A stretch of 64,000 nucleotides of DNA from Nicotiana tabacum. Its lineage: Eukaryota; Streptophyta; Magnoliopsida; Solanales; Solanaceae. Positions 1-12,100 of the stretch are shown here, piece by piece. Below the pieces are notes generated by a model. It saw nothing but the letters and a program-made list of their open reading frames with translations, was not told the origin of the DNA and did not search any database. Every line of letters starts with the position of its first letter. Position 1 is the first letter of the stretch. The translations under genes were made by a program, and so were the position numbers. Location: contig NC_134096.1 in assembly GCF_000715075.1 (NCBI RefSeq), positions 116,062,698 to 116,126,697 of the forward strand. Reading direction: 5' to 3'.

Positions 1-3000
1 ATTTGCATTGGTGTATAGTTATTTTTGCCATCATGTTAGTGTACTTGAAAACTGTCAAGTAAGCTTTGTATAACTGGATTAATCGATTTGGATAAAATAA
101 GTAAATAATCCTTACTTTGGAGGAATAGATTCCCACTTCAAATCTTTGATTTTGTGTAGTACCTGGAATAAGTGATAAAATGTATAATTACAAGATCATG
201 TAACTAATTGACAGCATTTGTTGGATTATTTCTTTGGAAAATAAAGTTAATATCTAGGACAAAGAAAGGTTTTCCTAGACTCATTAGGACTAATGGCCGA
301 ATGATCATCCTTAAGGTGTTCCATTCCCTCTGTGCATCATCTTTTCTACCAGCTGCAGAGACACACATATTCCATTTTCCTGGAAATATAAACTGGGTAA
401 AGTCAAAGAGTATTGCAGACAAACTAAACATTATTTGTCAGCTGACATGGTCTAAAAATGACTTCCCTCACTCTTGGGTAGAAGTTATCTCAACTCTTAA
501 TTTCATATCTATTCTCCTACCAACACTTAGACATTATAATACATTATAATCAATCTTTAGTATTCAAAAATTTCATCAAAACGCTATCTGATTCGCTAAC
601 ATTGTTTTCAATCTATAATCTAAAAAAATTCAGAAAATATTTGAAAAACGTTTGGAAAATGTTTCCATCGTATCACCATCCTAAATAAAAAAGAATTAGT
701 ACTTACTGTCTATTTTTCCAAGATATTGTCATCATCATGTGATTATTCGAGGAATATAACATACACTTTTAATCTTCATTCTGAGAATGAATTTACCTCA
801 CTGAAGTCCTTTTATGTCAAAATATTTACTGAAAATGCTTTCTCTTAAATAATATTTATGTTAGAGCTAGAAATTGACAAATCATTAACATTGACATAGG
901 GGTAAATAATAACATGTGAATTATTCTAAGACTTATGATAAATGCACTTATCATGTTTTATCGAATTCAAGATTTATGGTAAATGCAGTTATCATGTTTT
1001 ATCGATTTTTAATCATTTTCAATCATGCAAGAATCAAACTTTACGTTGTTTTGGTGCATATCTCAAGCCATTCCGATATGTCAAATGGGGTTTGAAACTG
1101 CCTTGCTTTGGAATCACAATTGATCAAATATGGCATATTCTTTCCTAGGAAGTAGTGTTGAAGACATAGTAAAGTCGATAAAAGTCTATTCTCTCTAACA
1201 ACTTAAGTTTTTAAACGAGATGGTTACACAATCTAACATGATTTTTTATTGTTGATACAATCTAACATGGTAACAGAGCAGATAGAGGTCCTAGGTTCAA
1301 GTCTCGCCATCACTTATTGTAAAAAAGAAAGAAAGAATTCACATGGTTGATTTACAAAAAAATACTCAAACCTGTACGTGAGGGAGCTGTTTGAAACATA
1401 ATTAAGTAAATAAAAGTATACTCCTTTAGTAGTTTAACCATTTAGATGAAGTGGGTTACACAATTTATCACCTAGAACCAATGTTTTTAAAAGCGAAAGA
1501 GCGAAAAGGCAATAAGGTCCATGGGACGTGAATCGAAGAGCGAGAAATAAAGTACACAATTCTTCGGAATGAAGTACACTATTCCGACATTAAAAAATAT
1601 CAAATATATATGAATTTAGTATTATAATGATCAAATTGTAATTAAAAAAACTACTTTCAGTATTCAACAAACAATAATGTCGATACTAATCTAGCTCAAA
1701 GTTGAGATTCAAAGAATTGACCGTTTGTTATTGAGGTCACTTTGCGTATTATTTTATGAAACGCACACATGTATGAAGTGCATGGCTTCACCTATGAAGC
1801 AATAATCCATTTCTTCGCATAGTCTCATTGTTTTAAGCGATAAAGTGATGTCTTTTAATAGCACTAAATGATTAAATGCTCCTTAAAAAGAAATATGATG
1901 TTAATCTTTGCATAATATATAGATGTTATTACTAGCTTACCACATTTGTCTGAGTTCATACATGCATGTTTGGAGCTAATGAAAATCTTCCTTTATCGTA
2001 ATATGCGGTCCACCTGAACATTTTAACAAATATGAAGACATTTCGTTATTGTTACTATTAAAAACCACTGGATAAATCTTAATAGGCAGTCCAATGCCTT
2101 CTTTTCGGTATAACCATATGGCATTTGGAACCTATTGGCCTGACTAGTTCAGATTCACACCGCGTAGGGCCTATTTAAAGGGAAAATGCTCCCTATCAAG
2201 GATTTCTTCGTTTCGGGGGCTCGAACCCGAGAGCTCTGCTAAGGGGGGAGGGATCCCATCCATCCCACCATACCCCTTGGTGGTGCAATCCGATGAATTA
2301 ATAAAAATAGTATCTATTTAACAATAATTAATTTTTTACTTAAGCTATACCATCTTATCAATCTTTTTTGTCTCAGATTATGTAATAAGAGTTTGCATAA
2401 TCACAATGGCATGACTTTTATTGATATAAATTACTTGACTACCATTTTTTGGTAACTAGCTTTCGAAATTAATTAGTGGGTTAAAATAAAAGAATGTATG
2501 ACCTTCAAAAAGCGTAAGTGGTTAGCAACAATTAAATCATATCTAAATTAGATTATACCTTTTTAATCTCAGTTTTCAGTTGTCATATAACCTCAAGTAT
2601 TTCAAAATTATTCAATACCCTTATACTTCTCTAAATTGATTGATAACTCCCTAATTGTTACTCTTTACACTACCAGAAAAATATCGTTTTTACACTATCA
2701 CGACACTTCATAACACGTAACAACTAGCCTACAAGCTTGACAATGTAGCATAAAAAGATTGTAGATAATATGGTTAATAGATTAAACTACACTGACAATG
2801 TAAACTATTTTTATACTTTCAATTCGGATATGTTAAATCAAAATGGGAAAAAAGAAAGAAGAAAAAGCGGGGGGTGAGAGGTTGTTTCTTCTTGAGGTAT
2901 TTACGAGTTTAACCCATCTTGCATGGAATTCAGCTCAAAAATTGCTTAGAAACCAAAATGGTCAAAATTAACGAGTGATTGTCTAATTGTGAAAAGGTCT

Positions 3001-3206
3001 ATTAGATTAGCTCAAATTTAAGAAGGTTCACTGTCTTTTTTTTGCCACCTCTTTTGGTTCGAAGCTTTAGGGGTTAAATATTGGAGTAAAAGTTGTTGTC
3101 TATTTGTCACCTAAAAACGCAGGCTCGGACAAACAATTCATTAATCGTCTTTTACTGTGCTTTCTTCTTAGAATTGGCTTCTATTGTAACTTTGCTTCTG
3201 AGCTGC
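1..3206. other. Intergenic region upstream of the LEUNIG-like gene; no gene seen
   Basis: AT-rich DNA without a convincing coding region. 1-744 and 2425-3970 are repeated, nearly base for base, at 30718-31475 and 31476-33014; 745-2423 is missing from that second copy. Around 1268-1310 there is a tRNA-like box A/box B pair (GGTAACAGAGC, then GGTTCAAGTCTC), perhaps a SINE remnant on the + strand. The open frame near 208-549 is short, not conserved in codon pattern, and shifted in the second copy. Confidence 0.5.
2096..2290 (-). mobile_element. tRNA-derived SINE remnant
   Basis: Read on the minus strand, the segment contains a box-B-like sequence (GGGTTCGAGCC near 2221-2231) preceded by a GGGATGGATGGGATC stretch and followed by a body ending in GGCCCTACGCGGTGTGAATC. 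That layout matches Solanaceae tRNA-derived SINEs as I recall them. It lies in the stretch absent from the downstream copy of the locus. No clear target duplication was found, so the ends are approximate. Confidence 0.45.
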
Positions 3207-3214
3207 ATTAACAC

Positions 3215-3700
3215 CTGAGTTGCTCCGACACGGCAGTTTAGGTGCCGCACCCGTGTCGACACGACACTAGTACAGGTGTGGGTATGAGATCCATATCAGA
3301 TCTGGTCAAACAATTTTGGGTACTTTGACCACGACGGATGGAAAAATTTGAGACGAGATACAATTTGATTCCCGAATCAAAACCAAAACTATGATAAATT
3401 TGGAGAAAATAGCATACCTTATCTAGCAAATTAATCCTTTACTTATCTACAACTTGGGAATAAAAAAAGAATTTCACACTTTACAAGCTATACACAAGTA
3501 TTCCACAAAATTTCTCATTATTTAGAAATATTTATTTTATTTTATTTTATTTTTTTATTTTAATTATTTTTAGATGGATCCCCGTACCCGTATCCGTACT
3601 AGGATCCATATCCCCGAATCTTAGAATTTATATCTCGACGGATCCGACCTCTAGATCCGCACCCGTGTCGGACACCCGCACCCATGTCCGAGCAACTTAG
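3215..3700. mobile_element. hAT-type MITE, 486 bp, 8-bp target duplication
   Basis: The inverted termini CTGAGTTGCTCCGACA (left) and CTAAGTTGCTCGGACA (right, complement) are flanked by direct repeats ATTAACAC at 3207-3214 and 3701-3708. An 8-bp duplication points to the hAT superfamily. The interior has no open frame; it contains an A/T-rich run (repeats of TATTT near 3530-3570) and GGATCC/CCCGTAC-rich subterminal segments near both ends. It lies about 140 bp upstream of the TATA-like box of the LEUNIG-like gene. The same insertion is present in the downstream copy at 32267-32745. Confidence 0.75.
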
Positions 3701-3838
3701 ATTAACACGTCTTTATTTGCTTTTTGTTTTTCTTTATGGTACTTTCAATCAAAAAGAATACTTTACAAAAGGTAAATTTCCAAGGATAAAACTATGGCAT
3801 TGTCATTTTTACCGCTATACTAGGGGCCACCATTTCTC

Positions 3839-3912
3839 TATTTAAATCCAGTGTTTTGCTTTTTTTCCCCCTACACTTTTGCATGGTACTGTCACCATCT
3901 CTCTCTCTCTCT
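3839..3912 (+). promoter_or_regulatory. Putative core promoter of the LEUNIG-like gene: TATA-like box and pyrimidine patch
   Basis: TATTTAAAT at 3839-3847 lies about 200 bp upstream of the ATG at 4046. A CT dinucleotide run at 3898-3912 marks a pyrimidine patch typical of plant 5' leaders. The same arrangement is kept in the downstream copy (TATTTAAAT at 32884-32892, then a longer CT run). No transcription start can be read directly. Confidence 0.45.
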
Positions 3913-4045
3913 GCATTCTTCTGTCTGTGATCCAAGTGGAATTTTGGTTCTTGAGTCTCTTTCTTCATCTTTCCCAGTTGTTCTTGCTCAAACCTTCTTT
4001 CCCTTCCCTTTTCTGTGATTAAGTAACGCTTTGTTTTTGGTGATC

Positions 4046-6155
4046 ATGGCCAGTTTGGAGGCTCGACGCTTGTAAGTTTTTATGTGTTCGCCAATTATTT
4101 TATAGCAAAAACTACTACGCCTCAATTGTTTTATACTTACATTTTTAATGATTGATACTCTTGATAATCTGTGCTTGTCTACTTTTCATTTGATTTTGGG
4201 TGTATGTGATTTTCCCCCTTTGTTTGACTGGTTTTAGTCATGCTTTTCTTTTATTTGTTTGTGTTTTTCAGACTTGAAGTTGTCATTCTTAATTACATGG
4301 TTAAGAGAGGTTTCCATCAGACTGGTGAGGTATTCGCCAGAGAAATTAATGCTAATCCAAATCCTGTTGGTAAGTAACTCCTTTTAATGAATTCTATTCT
4401 TTTGGTGAGAAAAAAAAGAATTCTATTCTTTTATCAGATGCTAAAAACTGATCCTCTAATGAATTATGATATGTGTTTTAGTAATGATTGTTATTTACCT
4501 GAAAGGGTTGTAACATTCTCATGCTTAGTTTTGTAATTCTTACATATGACCATATGGTAGATTGTTGATCGTGTTATTCTTGAAAATTTTGCTAATAAGT
4601 TGAGGTCATTCTCTTTGATTCATGTGGTACATTCTAGTTATCTACTGTTGGATGTTTTTGAAAGTACTGTATTAACCGTCCTTCAGTAATTTAGAGAGAC
4701 ATGTATAATGCAGTTGAAGTTACGTGTTAACGTGATACAGGGCTTTGGAGTAATGATATCTGATATCTGTGATATTGTTTCAGCTATCAATTCTCCTGAA
4801 GGATATCTGCAAGAGTGGTGGAATATATTTTATGAAGCATTCAGCTCTAGGTTCCCTGAGGTTGCTCTATTCGCGGCCGAATCCTTTGATAAGGTGTTAC
4901 CTATAGAACTTTTCTACGTTATGTTCATTGTTAACTGATATGAAATAATTGCGAACTAAATGCTTGATTTCTGAATTCTTAGGTCGCACAGACAGTGGAG
5001 AACGTTGTGTCTAACATCGGTCCTGTAAGTTCAACCTATGCTCCTAATCATACAGGAGAAAACATCTCTATTGTGACGGCGTCCTCTCCTATGATGCCAT
5101 CCCCTCCTGTGATGGCATCCAGCGGTCCTGATCTTATGGACCCCTATATTTCAGATTTGTTGTCATCCATTTGTCCCAACTTGTTGCCAAATTTATCTCC
5201 TCCAATGGCATCTATTACTCCTGAAATGATGCCAACAGAGGGAGATGTCCTTCAGAATGCTTGTTCAATCATGCCAAGGACAGGGTATATTCAGCCCAGG
5301 TTCACACAGTTTTCTGTTGGACCAAATATTCGGATGGTGCAAGGGCAACCATCATTAGATCTGCTGCCCGGAAGAATGCAAGAGCAAGCCCAACATATGA
5401 CTCCTCCAAGAGACGTGACATCAATTTTAAAGTTTCTTGAGATTAACAAAATGGATGGCATGCTTCCATCTGCAAGCAACTCTGGGTAATAGCATGTTAT
5501 ATTTATTGCTAAACTGATCATTCTCGTCGCATTTTGATCTATTTTACAATGCTTCCTTTGTCGCTTCAACGAGGATAAAGGTTGAGCACTTGATGCTATG
5601 TGGTTTTTGTTTCGCTTGGTCTGATATTATTGTCTTAAGCTGCTAAGGCAACGTAAAGAAAATTAGCCAAAATCACGTTATTATTCTGTCTTTGTATTGC
5701 TATTATGAGTTTCTGATATATTAAATATCAAGAGTTTCTTGTAAAACGTGGCTATTAAAACATGCTCTTTAGTCTAGTAAGCGGAACCTACTACTTAACG
5801 AGTACTTAACGAGATAGTCTTTTCACATTATCTTGATAATCCAAGCATGTTTTGTATGTGAAACCATTACTTGCTTGTTGAAGTTATTGAATCAGAATCT
5901 TCTAATTTTCTATGATGCATGTCCATGTCTTTCAGCTATCCAATGCAGCAAATTCCAACGACTCCTCCACAGTGGGTGGGCAGAGTATGTTTACATTTTC
6001 CCCAAACATATTTGCAAGCTTTTTAGTAGTTATTTGTAAATAATTGACAAGCTTTTATTCTTTCCAGGATGACAGGCGTGGTATAAATTTGGAAGGACCT
6101 ATGCAGATTGAACCAAATCTTTATTTGCCTCCATGGCCAGAACATTCTGACGCGG
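4046..6155 (+). CDS. LEUNIG-like gene, 5' exon block (LisH region and Pro/Met-rich linker)
   Basis: The ATG at 4046 starts MASLEARRL, which splices to [20 protein letters not shown] and then to [20 protein letters not shown]. This matches the LisH plus adjacent LUFS segment of LEUNIG: a short helix ending in Lys-Arg-Gly-Phe, then a Gly-Phe/Tyr-Leu-x-Glu-Trp-Trp motif. This ATG is chosen because it directly precedes the LisH helix and follows a pyrimidine-rich leader. The fourth exon (503 nt) encodes a low-complexity Pro/Ser/Met linker with several MPSPP and MAS motifs and no recognisable domain. Exons five and six ([14 protein letters not shown]... and [18 protein letters not shown]...) continue the linker. 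The following intron is 14.7 kb because of the nested retrotransposons. Confidence 0.75.
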
Positions 6156-9100
6156 GTTTGTTTGTTTCTTGGCTTAAAATATTATGCATGTAGTTTATAG
6201 AATCTTTTGTCTTTGGCATTGATATTATTGGATGTGTGGACAGTCATTTAACTTTTACTCCTAAGTCAACTCAACGTGCATTGTGATAATCTGCAAAAGA
6301 CTTTTAGCACTAAAATCCATTAGAATGATAAATTGCATACATCGAATAGCATTGGCTCAGTCTTAATTTGTAGCAGTTGTAAATCCCTTTTCGATTGGAT
6401 TAATATATGTCTACCATAAGCATCAAAATACTATTTCTGGATAGTCTTCATTGTCAAGCTTAAAGGGAATAACTCATATACTGAGATTTTTGCTGTCTCG
6501 CTAGCTAACGTAGAAAACGATTTTAGGCCAGCAGTTGTTTCTATGTGAATCTCTTCCCGACCTGGTTAAGCCACATTGGCACCAATTGAGATGGGAATGA
6601 CAGGTGTTTTATATTTATAAATGAGGCTCACATGGGCCTAAGGTGGCCTAACGGCACCACTTGGGATGGGAATGACAGGTGTTGTAGTTTAATAAATGGG
6701 GCTCCCATGGGCCTAAGGTGGCACTTATTACTTAGTTATCAAATAATACATGGTTGTTCAACTTCGACTTGCTCTATCTTAGCTTGTATATTTTACAATT
6801 CAGGCACGTGGAGCCCTTAGATCAATAGTTCTGGAACATATTATTTGACATAAGTATAAATCGAGTTGTTGACATAAGTATCAACTAATACATGGTTGTT
6901 TTTGTATAAATCATACTTAGATTTTCTTCAATATTACATTTATATTATCAAATTTATTTTAGTTATTATTGTGAAAATTATTAGATAGTTATGTGTAAAT
7001 GGTCCTAGTCCCATATGTAGTAGGAGTAGAATATGTCCTAGTCCCATATGTAGTAGGAGTATAATATGCCCTAGTCCCATATGTAGTAGGAGTATAATAT
7101 GCCCTAGTCCCATATGTAGTAGGAGTAGAATATGTATTATTTATAGGGCTCATTGTATCATTGTTAAAAATATAGATTTTTCTCCCGTGCATTCTCGCAT
7201 GGTATCAGAGCTTCAGTGAGAAAATTATCGTTGTGCGTCATTCCAGCGACATCCGGGAAGAAGGATCTTTTTGCCGTGCAATTTTCGGCAACTTCGTCTT
7301 GTTCCCAGGGTTCATCACTGCTACAGTGGTACTGTGCATATACCAGTACCACCATCAGATCTGAAACCCTTGTGCGACCAAACCCCAGAAATCCTAGTCC
7401 CATCAGAACAGAAAAGTCAGTCACCGTGCGTCTTTCCGGTTGACGATTCAAGATTGATTTACGTTATCTCCTCATCAGTAAGTGTTGTGCAAAAACCAAC
7501 ACTACCATCTTGTTCGGAAAAGTCAGGCGACAAAACCCCAGGCAATCGCTCCGGTAGAAAGTCCCTCACGCGCCTCCAGGCGCCACCAGAACTAGGGTTC
7601 CGGCGAGCTACAATAACTTTTCCAGCGCGTGTGAGCCATTCCGGTCACTTTTTGACAAAACTTCTTCGGGTCAACTTACTCGTCTAGTGATTCCGAGCCT
7701 ATCTATATAAATTACATCAAATTCTGACAACTTTTATTTTTTCCGGCGTGATCAAAAAAGTTTTTATTTTCTTGTGGTGTTTTAGAACCTATTTTGTAGT
7801 GTGGAATTCGACTTAGTCTCACTGTTTTCAAATTTTTCCGACGACCTTTCGGCCAATTTCTGTTTATCAGCAACCATCTGGTTTTGTTGCTCAGGGGGTG
7901 TCTAGTGGCCTTGTATGTCGAATGATCAGCTTGCAGATATTTTCACCAAGTCCCTCACTGGTCCTTGTATTAGTTACTGTGAGAAAGTACGGGAGAAAAT
8001 ATATTATTGATATTAGATACTCAATACAGTATAAGAGGTCCTTATTTATAGCTATACTCTACAAGGACATATTACTCCTATTCCAATGTGGGACAAGACT
8101 ACATTATGTATATATCTGTAAACTAACACTCCCCCTCAAGCCGGTGCATACAAATCATATGTACCGAGCTTGTTACATATATAACCAATACGAGAACAGT
8201 GAGGGACTTGGTGAAAATATCTGCAAGTTGATCATTCGACCTCACAAACTTTGTAGCAATCTCTCCTGAAAGTATCTTTTCTCTGACGAAGTGACAATCA
8301 ATCTCAACGTGTTTAGTTCTCTCATGGAACACCGGATTTTATGCAATATAAAGGGCAGCTTGATTATCGCACATAAGCTCCATCCGACTGATTTCACCAA
8401 ATTTCAACTCCTTGAGCAATTGTTTGGTCTAGACTAACTCACATGTTGCCATAGCCATTGCTCGATATTCTGCTTCTGCACTAGACCGAGCAACTACATT
8501 CTGTTTCTTGCTCTTCCAAGACACCAAATTTCCTCCTACTAAAACACAATATCCAGACGTAGAACGTCTATCAGAAGGTGATCCTGCCCAATCAGCATCT
8601 GAGTATCCAACGATCTGCTCATGACCTCGATCCTCAAACAGTAACCCTTTGCCTAGAGCCGATTTTATGCAATATAAAGGGCAGCTTGATTATCGCACAT
8701 AAGCTCCATCCGACTGATTTCACCAAATTTCAACTCCTTGAGCAATTGTTTGGTCTAGACTAACTCACATGTTGCCATAGCCATTGCTCGATATTCTGCT
8801 TCTGCACTAGACCGAGCAACTACATTCTGTTTCTTGCTCTTCCAAGACACCAAATTTCCTCCTACTAAAACACAATATCCAGACGTAGAACGTCTATCAG
8901 AAGGTGATCCTGCCCAATCAGCATCTGAGTATCCAACGATCTGCTCATGACCTCGATCCTCAAACAGTAACCCTTTGCCTAGAGCCGATTTTATGCTACC
9001 GAATAATGCGGACAACTGCATCCCAATGACTATCACAGGGAGAATTCATAAACTGACTTACAACACTCACAGGATAAGAAATGTCGGGTCTAGTCACTGT

Positions 9101-12100
9101 GAGATAATTTAATTTACCAACCCGCCGCCTATAGCTTGCAGGGTCGCTAAGCGGCTCTCCCTGTCCTGGCAGAAGTTTAGAATTCGGATCCATCGGAAAG
9201 TCAACAGGTCTGTAACTTATCATCCTTGTCTCCTCAAGAATGTCTAAAGCATATTTTCTTTGAGAAATAACAATACCTGAGGTAGACTGAGCAACCTCAA
9301 TACCTAGAAAGTACTTCAATGTTCAATCTGCCTAGATCCTTAGTTTGGAAGTGTTGGAAGAGATGCTGCTTCAGATTAGTAATACCATCATGATCATTAC
9401 CGGTAATAACAATATCATCAACATAGACTACCAGATAAATATAGAGACTTGAAGCAGAGTGCCGATAAAACACAGAGTGATCAGCTTCACTACGAGTCAT
9501 GCCAAACTCTTGGATAACAGTGCTAAACTTACTCGAGGAGACTGCTTTAGACCATAAAGTGACCGACGCAAGCGACATACAAGGTCACGAGACTCCCCTG
9601 AGCAATAAAACTAGGTGGTTGCTCCATATAAACCTCATCCTCAAGATCAACGTGAAGAAAGGCATTCTTAATGTCCAGCTGATAGAGAGGCCAATGACAA
9701 ACCGCAGCCATGGATAGAAAAAGGCGGACTGATGCGACTTTAGCCACGGGAGAGAAGGTATCACTGTAATTGAGCCTAAATATCTTAGTATATCCTTTGG
9801 CAACAAGACGGGCCTTAAGTCGATCAACCTGGCCATCGGGACCAACTTTGATTGCATAAACCCAACGACAACCAACAGTAGATTTACCTGAAGGAAGAGG
9901 AACAAGCTCCTAAGTACCACTTGTATGTAAAGCATACATCTCGTCACTCATAGCCTGTCGACATCCTGGATGAGACAACGCTTCACCTATAGACTTAGGG
10001 ATGGAAACCGAGGACAAAGAAGATATAAAAGCATAATGGGGAGATGACAGACGATATGATATTAAACCGACATAATGGGAATTAGGATTAAGTGTGGTCC
10101 GTATACCTTTCCGAAGTGCAATCGGTGTACTAGGAAGAGACAAGTCCGCAGTAGGAGCAGGGTCAGGGTCAGGTGCAGGACGAGAACCAGTGATAAGTCA
10201 AGAGTGGTGTTCCTGTGGCTGGGGATCTAGGAGGAACAACACTAGACTCCTCAACTGTTGGTATGGGTGAAACTTCTGTGGTCAAAGGTGGAGGAGGAGC
10301 TATAGTAAACTCCTCAAAGGTCGGTATAGGTAAGACCTCAGATATATCATGGTGGTCAGCAGAGGTAAAGAAAGGTTTAGACTCAAAAAATGTGACGTCA
10401 GCTGACATAAGGTACCTACGAAGATCAGGGGAATAACAACGATATCCCTTCTGAACACGAGAATAACCAAGGAAGATACACTTGAGAGCACGAGGAGCTA
10501 ACTTATCTTTCCCAGGGACTAAGTTATGAACAAAACACGTGCTCCCAAAAACACGAGGTGGAAGAGAGTATAAGGGTGACTGGGGAAACAATACTGAATG
10601 CGGAATCTGATTCTTGATGGGAGATGAAGGCATCCGATTAATCAAATAACAAGCTGTGAGAACTGCATCGCTCCAAAAACGTAACGGAACACGAGATTCA
10701 ATTAGAAGTGTGCGAGCAGTCTCAATAAGGTGCCTATTCTTTTTCTCTGCAACCCCATTTTGCTGAGGGGTATAAGGACAAGATGTCTAATGAATAATTC
10801 CTTTAGAAGTCATAAACTGCTGAAACTGAGAAGATAAATATTCTAAGGCATTATCAATGCGAAAAATGTGAATAGAAACACCAAATTGGTTTTTGATTTC
10901 AGCACAGAAACTCTGGAATATAGAAAATAACTCAGAACGATCTTTCATTAAGAAAAGCTAAGTACATCTTGAATAATCATCAATAAAACTAACAAAATAA
11001 CGAATTCCCAAGGTTAAACTGACTCTACTAGGACCCCATATATCAGAATGAACTAAGGAGAAAACAGACTCTGCATGACTCTTAACACTACGCAGAAAGG
11101 AGGCTCGGGTATGTTTTCCAAGCTGACACGACTCACAATCTAATGTAGACAAACTAGATAAACTAGGCACCATCTTCTGAAGTTTGGATAAACTCGAATG
11201 TCCTAAACGTCTGTGGATTCGGTCTGGAGGATCTGTAACTAGACATGTTGTGGAAGGATTTAGTGAGTTAAGGTAGTAAAGGCCTTCTGATTGAAATCCT
11301 AAAAAACAAGCACAAGACATCAGTAAGGATCATATGTTTAATAGTGGTTAGATCCGGACCACACTAACACCTTTTGAATGTAGGCCGTGAAACCTTCACC
11401 ACCACCATGAATCATGAATCCTAGGACTTCACCACCACCATCCGAGAGCCAACCCTGTTGCGACACTACCCCAGAAAGAATCGCCGGAATCCGACACCCC
11501 ACGCGCCGTCACGCGCGGCAGAGCTCCGACCACCTCTAACCCACGCGCCGGCGCGTGACGCCTTTTCGGGCTAGATCTCAACTTTTTTCCTTCAGACAAC
11601 CTCTTCGCGAGGCTGTTCCGACCCCACCCATCCACCAACCTCGAACTTCTGACCACTTTTGCTATTTTCCGGCAACAGAGGTGGCTTTTTCTGGCCAGAT
11701 TTCACTCCCTCTCACTTTCTCTTCTTCAGTCGGTCTCCTAGCGAGGCTTTTGGTTTAGCTATGATGGACTCTACAGAGAGAAGCTCCTATTTCTCCCTAG
11801 AATCTAGAAAATTGGAAAACATGTCTTTCATAAAAGCTGCATTTTGGCCAGCCCTAGAACTTGGGGGAAGATGCCAGCGAAAGCTTGACGTAGGGCAGGA
11901 GCCGCACTTCTCGCTGTCCGAGAAGCACACTCTCAGGCGTAAAGGTGTCTTGGAATCTTGTTTGATTGGGTCTTTCTCCAAATGGGTTGGTTCTCTAGAG
12001 GCTGTTATGAACTGGGCAGCAGAGGCATGGAACGTCAAGGACGGGCTGAAAATATCGCAACTGGGGGACACGCAATATCTCTTTCGATTTGTCGACGAGT

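Noticed and set aside
208..549. Possible small gene near the window start
   Set aside because: The corresponding frame is broken in the second copy by indels, and the peptide has no recognisable features.
1481..1860. Possible MITE with AAGCGA-rich ends similar to that at 60564
   Set aside because: I could not define inverted ends or a target duplication.
6989..7192. Minus-strand open frame encoding a TPTTYGTR repeat peptide
   Set aside because: It is the translation of the 34-bp repeats in a copia LTR.
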